NCBI GenBank assembly: GCA_963732865.1
Contig: CAVTBC010000001.1
Coordinates: forward strand, 248,001-312,000
Reading direction: 5' to 3'
DNA length: 64,000 nucleotides
Source of the DNA: JADLGL01 sp963732865
GTDB taxonomy: Bacteria; Pseudomonadota; Alphaproteobacteria; Rhizobiales; Kaistiaceae
The notes below the pieces were generated by a model. That model made no database searches and was not told the DNA's origin. It saw nothing but the letters and a program-made list of their open reading frames with translations. Shown here piece by piece: positions 47,852 to 56,277 of the stretch. Within the stretch, counting starts at the first letter, position 1, and every line of letters begins with the position of its first letter. The translations under genes and the position numbers were made by a program.

Positions 47852-48156
47852 TTCGCGCGCTCAAGCCATAGAAGGCGCGCGAACACGATCGGTCCACGCG
47901 CCTTGCCGGGTTGATCTACATAAGGAGGTCGGCTCGGGGACTCAAGCCCCTAACTTCAATCTTTTGACAGGCGCGGCCGCCTTTCCCCGAACGGTAGCGC
48001 CGTGCGCCCGCTCCCGTCTCACGCGGCGGACCGGGCGAAATCCAGGTGATATCTGTCGGGCGGCGGGCAGTCCGCCCCAGCGCACAGGCGCGCGGCCTGC
48101 TACCTCTTCTCACCGGACGGCACGGTTTGCATTGCTGTTGCGGGGAGGTCCAGTCA
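47852..48156. other. Divergent intergenic region between secE and the alpha/beta hydrolase gene
   Basis: This 305-base non-coding stretch separates divergent genes. It contains a candidate secE promoter (47917-47945, minus) and, on the plus side, a strong GGGGAGG ribosome site (48142-48148) for the hydrolase. A plus-strand TTGACA at 47964 has no matching -10 at 16-18 bases. No tRNA or tuf copy is present. Confidence 0.5.
47917..47945 (-). promoter_or_regulatory. Candidate promoter for secE-nusG
   Basis: On the minus strand, TTGAGT, 17 bases, then TATGTA, about 65 bases before the secE GTG, with an A/T-richer patch just upstream of the -35. Good spacing and position for the start of the secE-nusG-rplKAJL-rpoBC series. 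Confidence 0.5.
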
Positions 48157-49057
48157 ATGCCCCTAGCGTCAGTCAATGGCGCGCGAATTTACTACGAGAC
48201 CTATGGACGCCGCGGGCCTTGGGTCGCCGCGGTTTCCGGCGGCCGAAATTCGCACTGGGAACTGAAGGACTTAGCGCTGGCCATCGCCGACATGGGCTAT
48301 CGCGTTGTCGTCTATGACCGCCGCAATAGCGGGCGATCTTCGCTGGATTTCGACACCCTCGCCCCGGAAGAGGATGTCGAGGCAAACGACCTCTCCGGCT
48401 TGCTGAGGCATATCAACGCCCGCCGGACATTCGTTATCGGCATGTCGCGCGGCGCCCGCGTGGCGATCCGACACGCCTTGGCCTGGCCCGAGCGGACGTC
48501 GGGTATCGGGCTGCGGGGTCTCAGCGGCGGGGAGGTCACGGCCCGGTCCCTGTCGAAATACTACTATGGGCAGTATCTTCGCGCGGCCGAGCGCCGTGGA
48601 ATGGAGGGCGTCTGCGCCCAGGGAAGCTTTGCCGACCTCGCCGAGGCGGATCCTGCAGCGGCCGAGCGTCTGCGCAAGGTCGACCCGGCGGCCTTCTCGT
48701 CAGCCCTGCGCATCTGGAGAGACCAATTCAGCCAGAAGACGGCAAGCCCGGTGATCGGCTTCAGCGACCTTGAACTGAGCGCCATCAAAGTGCCGGTCGC
48801 TATCCTGCCGCGCTATGACGGTTGGCATCCCCCTGGCGCTCGCCGATCACGCCCGGACGGTGATCGCCGGGAGTCAATTGTTCGAATATCGGCCATCGCA
48901 AATCGAGGGGTCGAACGGGAGACATGTGGACTATCGCAGTGACATTCCTCAGGTCGCAGCCATCCTCGGCCGCTTCCTCGAGACGCTGCCGAAGGCCGGC
49001 GCCAGGCCACTCGACTACCTGTGGCGGCTATTTGGCCGCCCGCGAAAGGCGGTCTGA
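48157..49057 (+). CDS. Alpha/beta hydrolase, frameshifted in its C-terminal third
   Basis: A serine-type alpha/beta hydrolase of about 299 residues after repair. Oxyanion-side strand WVAAVSGGRNSHWE, then VVVYDRRNSGRSS, and the nucleophile elbow GMSRGAR (GxSxG) near residue 101. A run of five C at 48829-48833 should be four. With that correction the protein continues from DGWHP into LALADHARTVIAGSQLF and a histidine-containing C-terminal segment (GSNGRHVDYRSD) that could supply the catalytic His. Uncorrected, the frame stops at 48942. The substrate is unknown. It sits between secE and tRNA-Trp, where tufB is common in relatives. Confidence 0.72.
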
Positions 49058-49113
49058 GCGCCCTCGGCGCTGAGCCGTCAGGCGGGCTGATATGCGGGAC
49101 CGATAGGGAAGAA

Positions 49114-49190
49114 TGGCAGGGGCGGAGGGACTTCGAACCCACGGCCACCGGTTTTGGAGACCGGTGCTCTACCAACTGAGCTACACCCCT
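49114..49190 (-). tRNA. tRNA-Trp (CCA anticodon)
   Basis: A 77-base tRNA with 3' CCA encoded. Acceptor AGGGGTG pairs with CGCCCCT, the D arm is GCTCAGTTGGTAGAGC, the anticodon stem-loop CGGTCTCCAAAACCG carries CCA, and the T arm contains GGTTCGAAGTCC. All stems pair. Confidence 0.95.
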
Positions 49191-49220
49191 GTGGCGTGAC
49201 GACAATGCGCTCGCCGCGCA

Positions 49221-49248
49221 CTGATAGCCTGCGACGGTCCGGGTGCAA
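49221..49248 (-). promoter_or_regulatory. Possible promoter for tRNA-Trp
   Basis: TTGCAC, 16 bases, then TATCAG on the minus strand, about 31 bases before the mature 5' end of tRNA-Trp. Short spacer and moderate hexamers, but the position fits a stable-RNA promoter. Confidence 0.35.
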
Positions 49249-49253
49249 AGAGG

Positions 49254-49590
49254 CTAGGTGGCCGATGTTTGACCGCCGCGGGCCTTCTTGTCCTTACGGA
49301 CCCCCGAGGCGATGAAATAGATGATCGCGCCGTAGCCGATCGACAACATGCCGATCCCCCAGATGCCGACCCGCGCCATTGTCCGTTGCGGAGCGAATCC
49401 AGCGCGTGATCAGTCCGTCACCCGAGGGATCTTCCAGCGTGCCGCCGCCCGCGCCAAGAACAGCCATGGCAATGGCAACGGCGATCGCTGCCATGCCGCG
49501 CCACCAATAGGTGTTGCCTCGATTGCCTAAAAAGCCGATGGCCGCGACGACCAACGTGACGGCCATGGGGATGAACAACGGAACGTTCAT
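49254..49590 (-). CDS. Small membrane protein of unknown function, frameshifted
   Basis: I do not recognise this family. After removing one base near 49379-49380 the frame gives about 111 residues with three hydrophobic stretches: LFIPMAVTLVVAAIGFLG, then GMAAIAVAIAMAVLGAG, and after the shift VGIWGIGMLSIGYGAIIYFI, followed by a charged tail with KDKKARGG. The repaired C-terminus is far more protein-like than the Arg/His-rich unrepaired reading that stops at 49294, so I take the frameshift as an error. Downstream of the barrel gene on the same strand. Confidence 0.5.
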
Positions 49591-49626
49591 CGGCGCCCTC
49601 CCCTTGGGCTTTCCTTAGTTGCCCGG

Positions 49627-49659
49627 TTCTACGCCCGCGGCATCGCCGCGGGCGTAGAA
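49627..49659 (-). terminator. 15-bp perfect inverted repeat after the barrel gene
   Basis: ttctacgcccgcggc / gccgcgggcgtagaa with a 3-base loop, about 12 bases past the stop of the outer membrane protein gene. It is the longest perfect hairpin in the window and is placed as a terminator or mRNA 3' stabiliser, though no T-run follows. Confidence 0.55.
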
Positions 49660-49670
49660 TGTGTTGCAGA

Positions 49671-51311
49671 CTAGCCGCCGAAGCGCCAGCTCAGCCCGGC
49701 CCGAACGGTCTGCTCGTAGCCGCTGCTGAACACGCGCACCCCGGTGGTGGTGTCGCCCAGCAGGATGTTCTCGTTCGACCAGACGGTCCCACGATATTCC
49801 AGCTTGGCGGTGATATGCGACGTCACCATCGCTTCGATACCGGCGCCGAAAGTGAACGCGTTCCGGCTGAACGGATGGTCGACCAGCACGCTCGTGCCGC
49901 CCGGCGTGGTCACCGTGATATTGGCGTCCATGCTCATGTCGCTGTAAGCGGCCAAGCCGTAGATCAACGTCCGCTGGCCGGCGAGGAAGCCGGCGCGCGC
50001 GCCAACCGTCCAGCTGTTGCCGGTGACCAGGTTGAAGTCGATCCGGTAGTTCGGATCGGGCATCAACGGATCCTGCGGCGCGTTGCAGACTGCCGGAATG
50101 TCGAAGCAAACGGCCGCGAAGGCGGACGCTGTGGCGGTGACGTTGGAGAACGTGTAGTCGCCCAGCAGACCGAACACGAAGCGGTTGCCGATCTGGAAGT
50201 CATAGCCGGCGCTCAGGGATTCGATCGGACCGTGACCGCCGAGATCGATGCTCGTGCCGAGGCTGAAGAGGTCAAAGCCTTCGATCGTGCCCGGGAAGCC
50301 GCCGATCTGCAGGAGGCCGCCCAGCGTCCGGTCATAGACCTCGATGCCAACATTGTGGTTGACGCCGCCGTAGCCGCCTTCCGCACCGAGATGGAACCCG
50401 GTCCAGGAGACGTCTTCCGTGCTCATCGGTTCATCGGCATAGGTGTGCTGGCCGACCGGGAATCGGTACGAAATCGTGCCGCGGACGGTCTGGACCAGGG
50501 CGTGATCCCACAGCGCCCATCCGAACGATGTATCGCCATCGGCCCGGTCGATGTTCACCGGCGAGACGCGATATTCGAGCTTGGCAGAAATATTCGACGT
50601 CAGCAGCGTCTCGACACCGAAGCCGTAGGTGAGGCCCGGTACGATCACGGGATCGAACGCGGTGGCCGACGTGCCGCCCGGCTCGGAGGTGAGCGAACCG
50701 GTCAGCGAGACCTGCGTGCGGGTGTAGGCCAGCAACCCGTAGAACAGCGTGCGGGGATTGGCCAAGACGCCGACGCGGCCGCCGATCGACCAGCTGTTGC
50801 CCGTGCGCAGCGTAAGCGCCGCTGTCGGCGTGTCGCTCACCGTGGCGGTATCGCAATCGTCGGGTCCGGCCAGTTCGTAGCAGACGTCGCCGTAGATTTT
50901 GCCGACGGTGTTGATGCGAGAGAGGGTGTAGTCGCCCAGCAGGCCGACGACGAAGTGCCGCCCAATCTGATAGTCGAAACCGCCTTCAATGGCGGCGATC
51001 GCACCGCGCCCGCCGAAATCAATGCTCGCACCGGGCGAAATGACGTCGCGGCCCGGCGTGAGATACTCGTAGGGCAGCTCCATATATTCATAGACCTGGA
51101 AGCCGGCATTGTGATTGGCGACGCCATAGCCGCCGCTCAAACCGAGATGGAAGGCGGTCCAGCTATATTGTTGCGCGGCCGGAGGAGTGGCTATCTCGGT
51201 GCCCGTCGCCCCAAGGCCCGTAAGATCTGCCGCGTGCGCGGACAGCGCCAGGGTTGACGTCCCCAGCAGCAAACTCGCGGCCATAATTCCGTGTTTCAAA
51301 CTACAATTCAT
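49671..51311 (-). CDS. Outer membrane protein with two tandem beta-barrel domains
   Basis: 546 residues with a signal peptide ending near AHA (residue 27). Two homologous ~240-residue halves follow. Half 1 (about 49-286) runs from YSWTAFHLGLSGGYGVANHN to GTISYRFPVG. Half 2 (about 301-546) runs from VSWTGFHLGAEGGYGGVNHN to AGLSWRFGG. Both contain FVVGLLGDYT/FVFGLLGDYT, GNSW(S/T)(I/V)G.R, RTL(F/I)YGL.AY and (T/S)AKLEYR at matching positions, and both end in an aromatic/basic barrel-closing strand. Each half resembles the single-domain Omp25/Omp31-type surface barrels of Rhizobiales. Whether two 8-strand barrels form or one larger one is unknown. GGGG lies just before the ATG. Confidence 0.8.
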   Translation of the reverse strand: MNCSLKHGIMAASLLLGTSTLALSAHAADLTGLGATGTEIATPPAAQQYSWTAFHLGLSGGYGVANHNAGFQVYEYMELPYEYLTPGRDVISPGASIDFGGRGAIAAIEGGFDYQIGRHFVVGLLGDYTLSRINTVGKIYGDVCYELAGPDDCDTATVSDTPTAALTLRTGNSWSIGGRVGVLANPRTLFYGLLAYTRTQVSLTGSLTSEPGGTSATAFDPVIVPGLTYGFGVETLLTSNISAKLEYRVSPVNIDRADGDTSFGWALWDHALVQTVRGTISYRFPVGQHTYADEPMSTEDVSWTGFHLGAEGGYGGVNHNVGIEVYDRTLGGLLQIGGFPGTIEGFDLFSLGTSIDLGGHGPIESLSAGYDFQIGNRFVFGLLGDYTFSNVTATASAFAAVCFDIPAVCNAPQDPLMPDPNYRIDFNLVTGNSWTVGARAGFLAGQRTLIYGLAAYSDMSMDANITVTTPGGTSVLVDHPFSRNAFTFGAGIEAMVTSHITAKLEYRGTVWSNENILLGDTTTGVRVFSSGYEQTVRAGLSWRFGG

Positions 51312-51582
51312 TTCGACCCCACATTATGGTCTCCGGCTTAAAGCTGGCCGGAGCGCCGTTCCCACGTTGGGCATCGGTAGCATCGCAATAGCGCCTGTGC
51401 CGTGGCGCGTTTGCAACTCCACAGACGAAACGCCCTGAATTCGCCTCGAAACGCCCAAATGTGACCGAGCGATCCTTATGTCCCTGCGCGAATTCACCCG
51501 TAGGTTGCCGAAATTCACTTATTATCTCTGCTCGGGTGCTCGTTTCGCGAGAATCGCTTCGAATTGGTCGGGCGATTTGAAT

Positions 51583-51656
51583 TGGAGCGGGTGAAGGGAA
51601 TCGAACCCTCGTCATCAGCTTGGAAGGCTGTTGCTCTACCATTGAGCTACACCCGC
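51583..51656 (-). tRNA. tRNA-Gly (TCC anticodon)
   Basis: A 74-base tRNA with encoded CCA. Acceptor GCGGGTG/CACCCGC, D arm GCTCAATGGTAGAGC, anticodon loop CTTCCAA carrying TCC, T arm GGTTCGATTCCC. All four stems pair. Fifteen bases after tRNA-Tyr and probably cotranscribed with it. Confidence 0.95.
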
Positions 51657-51671
51657 CGGCGTCCGGACGAT

Positions 51672-51757
51672 TGGTGGGGGAGGTAGGACTCGAACCTACG
51701 AAGGCGTTCGCCAGCGGATTTACAGTCCGCCCCCTTTGCCACTCGGGACACTCCCCC
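51672..51757 (-). tRNA. tRNA-Tyr (GTA anticodon)
   Basis: An 86-base class II tRNA with encoded CCA and a long variable arm (between the anticodon stem and the T arm). Acceptor GGGGGAG/CTCCCCC, anticodon loop CTGTAAA carrying GTA, T arm AGGTTCGAGTCCT. Confidence 0.95.
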
Positions 51758-51832
51758 ATCGGGTCTGCCTCGGGCAGAACGTCAGGTCGGCGAAACAGAA
51801 GACGTCCGCCGGACGGCGCTTCGCTTGGCCCG

Positions 51833-51862
51833 TCTTATGGCCACGCGCCCAATCGCTGTCAA
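51833..51862 (-). promoter_or_regulatory. Promoter for tRNA-Tyr / tRNA-Gly
   Basis: Perfect -35 TTGACA on the minus strand, 18 bases, then ATAAGA, about 75 bases before tRNA-Tyr. It lies back to back with the rlmB start at 51917. Confidence 0.5.
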
Positions 51863-51916
51863 CGCGGTGCGGAACGGCAATTGTCGGCAACCATCACCGA
51901 CCCTATAAGCCAAACA

Positions 51917-52721
51917 ATGGCTCACCCATCCAAGACGCGCAGCTCTCCCGACAACCGGCACGGGCGGCGCTTTCCGCCCCGCTCCAAGGCGGAACGGCAG
52001 CCGGACCGCCTCTGGCTCTACGGCATCCACCCGGTCGCCGCGGCGCTCGGCAATCCGCGGCGCACTGTCCTGCGCCTGCTAGCGACCGACAATGCGCGCC
52101 AACGGCTTGAGGATGTCCGGCATAGCCACACCTTTGAAGCCACCACGCCGAGGGAGCTCTCCCGCCTTCTCGGCGCCGAGGCGGTGCATCAAGGCGTCGC
52201 GGCCGAAGTCGAACCCCTGCCCGCCCTGACTTTGGATGCGCTGCCGGCCGAGGCCAGGCTGCTGCTGTTCCTCGATCAAATCACCGACCCCCACAATGTC
52301 GGTGCGATCCTTCGCTCGGCGGCGGCCATGGCGGCCGACGCGGTGATCGTGACGGCGCGCTATTCGCCGGCGGAGACCGGTGTCCTCGCCAAAGCGGCCT
52401 CGGGCGCCCTCGACCTTCTCCCCATGATCGCCGTCACCAATCTTTCGCGCGCCTTGGAAGAAGTGAGCGACGCTGGTTTCTTCCGCGTCGGCCTCGATTT
52501 CGAGCGGGCCCGAGATCCTCGAAGACGCGCTGGTGCAGGATCGGCTGGCGCTGGTGCTCGGTGCGGAGGGCAAAGGCCTGCGGCAGAAGACGCGGCAGAC
52601 CTGCGACCGGGTCGCGCGGCTCGATCTGCCGGGCGATCTGCGCAGCCTCAACGTCTCCAACGCGGCGGCGCTGGCGCTCTATTTGGCGCACCGCAGCCAG
52701 AAGGCGGCGGCGCGAACTTGA
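51917..52721 (+). CDS. rlmB: 23S rRNA (guanosine-2'-O-)-methyltransferase RlmB, frameshifted
   Basis: SpoU-family methyltransferase, expected to modify a guanosine of 23S rRNA. Start MAHPSKTRSS at 51917. WLYGIHPVAAALGNPRRTVL is the substrate-binding N-domain, and motif 1 is LLFLDQITDPHNVGAILRSA. An extra T within 52496-52501 then breaks the frame. Removing it gives SSGPEILEDALVQDRLALVL, GAEGKGLR (motif 2) and LNVSNAAALALYLAHR (motif 3), for 267 residues. The repaired site reads GATTC. Uncorrected, all SAM-binding knot motifs after motif 1 would be lost. Next to tRNA-Tyr/Gly, as in other Rhizobiales. Confidence 0.9.
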
Positions 52722-52758
52722 CCGGACTCCTGGCGCGGTCTAGCCCCTCGCCATTGGG

Positions 52759-52834
52759 GCCGGCATAGCTCAGTTGGTAGAGCAACCGCCTTGTAAGCGG
52801 TAGGTCGCGGGTTCGATTCCTGCTGCCGGCACCA
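52759..52834 (+). tRNA. tRNA-Thr (TGT anticodon)
   Basis: A 76-base tRNA with encoded CCA. Acceptor GCCGGCA/TGCCGGC, D arm GCTCAGTTGGTAGAGC, anticodon stem-loop ACCGCCTTGTAAGCGGT carrying TGT, T arm GGGTTCGATTCCT. All stems pair. Lies 37 bases downstream of rlmB. Confidence 0.95.
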
Positions 52835-52836
52835 AC

Positions 52837-53274
52837 CTAGGTCTCCGGGGCGACTTCGCTTTGGCTGGCAATACCCGAGGGCTCGTCGGCGGGCTGCAAG
52901 GTGGCCGCTGCGAACGCGCCTGCCGCCTCGTCGCCTTCCCTCGCCTCGATAGCGACTTCGCGCGCGATGGCGGCGGCCGTCTTGGGCGTCGGGGCGCGGA
53001 GCGACGTGAGCAGCCACTCGGCTTTCGGCGCGTCGATCATGCCGATCGGCTCCATCCGCTCCACGACGAAGCGACGCACGGCATCGACCAAGAAGGCGGT
53101 CCACAGGGGATCTGGCTTCGGCACCGAGCGGTCCAGCGCGAGCAGTGTCTCGACCTCGGCGCGGGACGCGATGCCGTCGGGCAACTGCCGCTGCAACCGT
53201 CTCACATCGCCGAACCGAATGCGCCTGTCACGGAGGGCAGTGCGGACGAAGGTCTCAAGCCGTTCCTGTTCCAT
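52837..53274 (-). CDS. Conserved hypothetical protein
   Basis: 145 residues from ATG at 53274, chosen because GGAGG stands six bases ahead; the longer frame to 53409 lacks a ribosome site. Soluble and alpha-helical, with EQERLETFVRTALRDRRIRF, SRAEVETLLALDRSVPKPDP, LWTAFLVDAVRRFVVER and DAPKAEWLLTSLRAP. The pattern of an acidic-residue and tryptophan-containing repeat resembles uncharacterised proteins I associate with Rhizobiales, but I cannot name a function. The stop lies two bases from the convergent tRNA-Thr gene. Confidence 0.65.
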   Translation of the reverse strand: MEQERLETFVRTALRDRRIRFGDVRRLQRQLPDGIASRAEVETLLALDRSVPKPDPLWTAFLVDAVRRFVVERMEPIGMIDAPKAEWLLTSLRAPTPKTAAAIAREVAIEAREGDEAAGAFAAATLQPADEPSGIASQSEVAPET

Positions 53275-53488
53275 GATCCACCTCCGATTTTCCATCGAAC
53301 CATTGGCGCGCAGACGCCCGATCGCGCCGCCGCCTTTGGCCGGGAACGTCTCAAATATCGCGTTTCTGGAGTACGGGCGGATGCTCTCACGGGTGCGCGG
53401 AAGCGTCAACGTGAACAGCCGGCGAACCGGCGCGCAGACCAGCCCGGCGCTGGCCGAAACGACTGGCTTGACGCGGGAATTCTGATTC

Positions 53489-53513
53489 GCGGCGCGAGGC
53501 GGTTTCGCGCCGC
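53489..53513 (-). terminator. Hairpin downstream of folD
   Basis: A 9-bp inverted repeat (gcggcgcga / tcgcgccgc) with a 7-base loop, 22 bases past the folD stop. Good stem, no T-run. Confidence 0.4.
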
Positions 53514-53535
53514 CTTGGTTACCCGGTCGTTGCGC

Positions 53536-54447
53536 TCAGAGCGCCGGGACCTGTCGTCCCGATTGGCGGCAGGCGGCGATCAGCGTGTTGGCCATCAGCA
53601 TGGCGATGGTCATCGGGCCGACGCCTTTGGGCACCGGCGTGATATGCGCAGCGATGGGCAGCGCCTCATCGAAGGCGACGTCGCCGACGAGGCGCGTCTT
53701 GCCCTCGCCCAGCTCCGGCGCGTCGATCCGGTTGATGCCGACGTCGATCACCGTCGCGCCCGGTTTGATCCAGTCGCCACGGACCATGCGCGGACGTCCG
53801 ACCGCGGCAACGACGATATCGGCCCGGCGGACGACGCTCGGCAGGTCCCGCGTCCGGCTGTGCGCGATGGTGACGGTGCAATTCGCCTCGAGGAGCAGTT
53901 GCGCCACCGGCCGGCCGACAAGATTGGAGCGGCCGACAACAACTGCTTCGAGCCCGCTCAGCGTGTCGCCCAAAGCATGCCGCAGGAGAATCATGCAGCC
54001 GGCGGGCGTGCACGGGATCAGCGCCGCAGCGGCGTCGCCGCTGGCGAGACGCCCGACATTGACCGGGTTCAGCCCGTCGACATCTTTCTCGGGCCGGATC
54101 GCGTCGATGATGGCGCGCGGGTCGATCTGCGCCGGCAGCGGCATCTGCACGAGAATGCCGTGGATGGCGGGGTCGTCGTTGAGCCTGGCAACCAGCGCCA
54201 GCAAGTCTGCCTCCGACGTCTCCGCCGGCAGGCTGTGCTGCACCGAATGGAACCCGAGCCGTTCGGCAGTGCGGCTCTTGTTGCGGACATAGACCTCGCT
54301 GCCGGGATCGCTGCCGACAAGCACCACCGCAAGACCCGGCTGCAATCCTGCCTCGCGCAGATCGCTCGCGGCGGATCCGATGCGGAGGGTGAGTTCGGCG
54401 GCGATCGCGCTGCCGTCGATGATGCGACCGTCGGTGGCGTCGTTCAT
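53536..54447 (-). CDS. folD: Bifunctional methylenetetrahydrofolate dehydrogenase / methenyltetrahydrofolate cyclohydrolase
   Basis: FolD interconverts 5,10-methylene- and 10-formyl-tetrahydrofolate with NADP. 303 residues from MNDATDGRIIDGSAIAAEL at 54447. SEVYVRNKSRTAERLGF supplies the Tyr and Lys of the active site, followed by GILVQMPLPAQID, EKDVDGLNPVNVGRL, PCTPAGC and the Rossmann signature VVVGRSNLVGRPVA. PVPKGVGPMTIAMLMANTL closes it. Full length. Confidence 0.95.
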   Translation of the reverse strand: MNDATDGRIIDGSAIAAELTLRIGSAASDLREAGLQPGLAVVLVGSDPGSEVYVRNKSRTAERLGFHSVQHSLPAETSEADLLALVARLNDDPAIHGILVQMPLPAQIDPRAIIDAIRPEKDVDGLNPVNVGRLASGDAAAALIPCTPAGCMILLRHALGDTLSGLEAVVVGRSNLVGRPVAQLLLEANCTVTIAHSRTRDLPSVVRRADIVVAAVGRPRMVRGDWIKPGATVIDVGINRIDAPELGEGKTRLVGDVAFDEALPIAAHITPVPKGVGPMTIAMLMANTLIAACRQSGRQVPAL

Positions 54448-54573
54448 GGCGGAAACTCTGTCGTGGCGGAGCGCGAGAGTTAGCCGCCCCCTCGCCCGCC
54501 CGCAACCCGGGCCAAGGCTTGTCGACAATCACGCGTCGGACGACAATGGCAAAGGCATATGGAGGTGGGGCGG

Positions 54574-55116
54574 ATGACCCTGGAACGGCCGGCTCTGGCC
54601 GATCGTTGGCTGGTGCATGATTGGCTGAACATACCCGGCATCGGTGACCGCATGATGGGGCCTCCGACGTTCCCGGAACTTTCGCTGCCGACCTTCGCCG
54701 AATTTTGCGCCGACTATCCCGATCCCATCTGGCTGCACAGCAGCCCCGAACTCGGGCGGCTGTTCCTCATCATGGCCGACGGTCTGAAGGTCGGCTGTAT
54801 CATTCACAACGAAATCGTGGTGACGGCAGGCGGCGTGTCGGCCACCGAACTCGATCTTTGGCTCGCGGGGCCGGCCTTCATGGGCAAGGGGTATGGACGA
54901 AGGGCGATTGAGGAAATGTGCGCGCTGGTCGCCCGCGATTTCGGGGTGCGCGAGGTGTTCCTGCAGCCGTCCGCGCGCAACCCGATCGCCTGCGCTGCCT
55001 ATGCCGGCGCCGGATTCACCCGCTCGCTCCTCGGGCCCGTCGAGGCTGCGGCACATTACCGGACGCGGCCCGACTATTCCGACTCGGTGTTCTTCGTGAG
55101 GCGGCTTGTTGCCTGA
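54574..55116 (+). CDS. GNAT family N-acetyltransferase
   Basis: About 180 residues. I prefer the ATG at 54574, with GGAGG eight bases ahead, over an ATG at 54559. The acetyl-CoA-binding motif A is present as FMGKGYGRRAIEEMC (Q/RxxGxG/A), with the preceding strand TELDLWLAGPA and the following VFLQPSARNPIACAAYAGAG. The segment DYSDSVFFVRRL at the end is the last strand. The overall pattern resembles the AacA4/RimJ-like branch, but substrate prediction is not possible. Divergent from folD. Confidence 0.8.
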   Translation: MTLERPALADRWLVHDWLNIPGIGDRMMGPPTFPELSLPTFAEFCADYPDPIWLHSSPELGRLFLIMADGLKVGCIIHNEIVVTAGGVSATELDLWLAGPAFMGKGYGRRAIEEMCALVARDFGVREVFLQPSARNPIACAAYAGAGFTRSLLGPVEAAAHYRTRPDYSDSVFFVRRLVA

Positions 55117-55421
55117 TCACTCGGCGGTTTCTGCCCGTATCCAATCGAGATAGCGCGCGCTGCCCGCCTCGATCGGCAGGACGACTATCGCCGGGGTCCC
55201 ACAGGGATGCGCGGCCTCGAGCGCAGCGATCAACGCATCGGCGCGTCACGCCCGCGACTTGAAGATCGCGGCCTGCCAGCGGTAGATCGAACGCATTGAC
55301 GGGAAGAGGTTGACGCAGGCGGCCAAGCCCCTCCGACGATCTGCCTGCCGATCGCCTCCGCGGTCGCGAAATTGGGAAAAGTCGCATATACGGCTATCGC
55401 CGCATCTGGTTCGGCATCCAT
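55117..55421 (-). pseudogene. cutA: Decayed cutA (divalent-ion tolerance protein)
   Basis: Reading across three lesions recovers a CutA1 protein, a small trimeric protein tied to metal tolerance. The start is MDAEPDAAIAVYATFPNFAT at 55421. Near 55328-55331 a G run is one base short. The next frame gives GLAACVNLFPSMRSIYRWQ, the CutA hallmark. After Q the family's ERADEV... region is missing (about eight residues), FKSRA runs into an in-frame TGA (55246-55248), and RADALIAALEAAHPCGTPAI with VVLPIEAGSARYLDWIR completes the fold. The combination of deletion, stop and shift points to a real pseudogene, though the shift alone could be an error. Confidence 0.72.
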
Positions 55422-55498
55422 CGGCGCCTCATTGTTTGTGCCGCCTCGGCCATGCTAGGCGCAGATCTGTCGACGAATTCAAGGTTCGAGCAATCGCC

Positions 55499-56275
55499 GT
55501 GACCCGCCCCAAGGCCGGAGCCATTGCCTTCATCGCCAGCAATGCGGACGAGGCGCAGGCCGCGTTGCCCCGTCTCGCGGCTCTTTACGGCAACACCGAT
55601 CCTGCCGACGCGACGCATGTCGTCGCGCTCGGCGGCGACGGATTCATGCTGCATGTGCTGCATCGATTTATGGACACCGGCAAACCGATCTACGGCATGA
55701 ATTGCGGCACGATCGGTTTCCTCATGAACGAGTATCGCGACGACGAACTAATCGAACGGCTCGAAGCAGCGATTGTCTCGCCAATCCATCCGCTGGTGAT
55801 GACTGCGTGGGACATCGGCGGCGCAACGCACACCGGCTATGCGTTCAACGAGGTTTCACTGTTGCGCCAGTCCTATCAGGCGGCGCAGCTGAAGATCCTG
55901 ATCGATGAGCGGATCCGGCTGTCCGAGCTGATCTGCGACGGCGTGCTGGTGGCCACCGCCGCCGGCAGCACCGCCTACAATCTGTCGGCCCACGGCCCGA
56001 TCCTGCCCATCAACGCGCCTCTGCTGGCGCTGACGCCGATCAGCCCGTTCCGGCCGCGCTCTTGGCGGGGCGCCCTGTTGCCAGACCGGTCACGCGTTCG
56101 GGTTGAAGTACTCGACGCGGAGAAGCGGCCGGTGAACGCCGTGGCCGATCATACGGAGATCAAGTCGGTGGTCGCCGTCGAGATCGTGCAGAACCGCGAC
56201 AGCAGCAGCCTGATCACGTTCGATCCCGATCACTCCTGGGACGAACGGATTCTCTCCGAACAGTTCCGCTACTAG
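55499..56275 (+). CDS. nadK: NAD kinase
   Basis: NadK phosphorylates NAD to NADP. 258 residues from a GTG at 55499 (VTRPKAGAIAFIASNADEAQ), the only sensible start before the conserved region; its ribosome site is weak. VVALGGDGFMLHVLHRF holds the GGDG ATP-binding motif with catalytic Asp. YGMNCGTIGFLMNE, FNEVSL (NE/D motif) and GVLVATAAGSTAYNLSAHGP are all present. Normal length for the Rhizobiales form. Confidence 0.93.
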   Translation: MTRPKAGAIAFIASNADEAQAALPRLAALYGNTDPADATHVVALGGDGFMLHVLHRFMDTGKPIYGMNCGTIGFLMNEYRDDELIERLEAAIVSPIHPLVMTAWDIGGATHTGYAFNEVSLLRQSYQAAQLKILIDERIRLSELICDGVLVATAAGSTAYNLSAHGPILPINAPLLALTPISPFRPRSWRGALLPDRSRVRVEVLDAEKRPVNAVADHTEIKSVVAVEIVQNRDSSSLITFDPDHSWDERILSEQFRY

Positions 56276-56277
56276 CG

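Noticed and set aside
48157..49057. Horizontal acquisition of the hydrolase between secE and tRNA-Trp
   Set aside because: Position next to a tRNA is suggestive, but there are no attachment repeats, integrase, or visible change in base composition.
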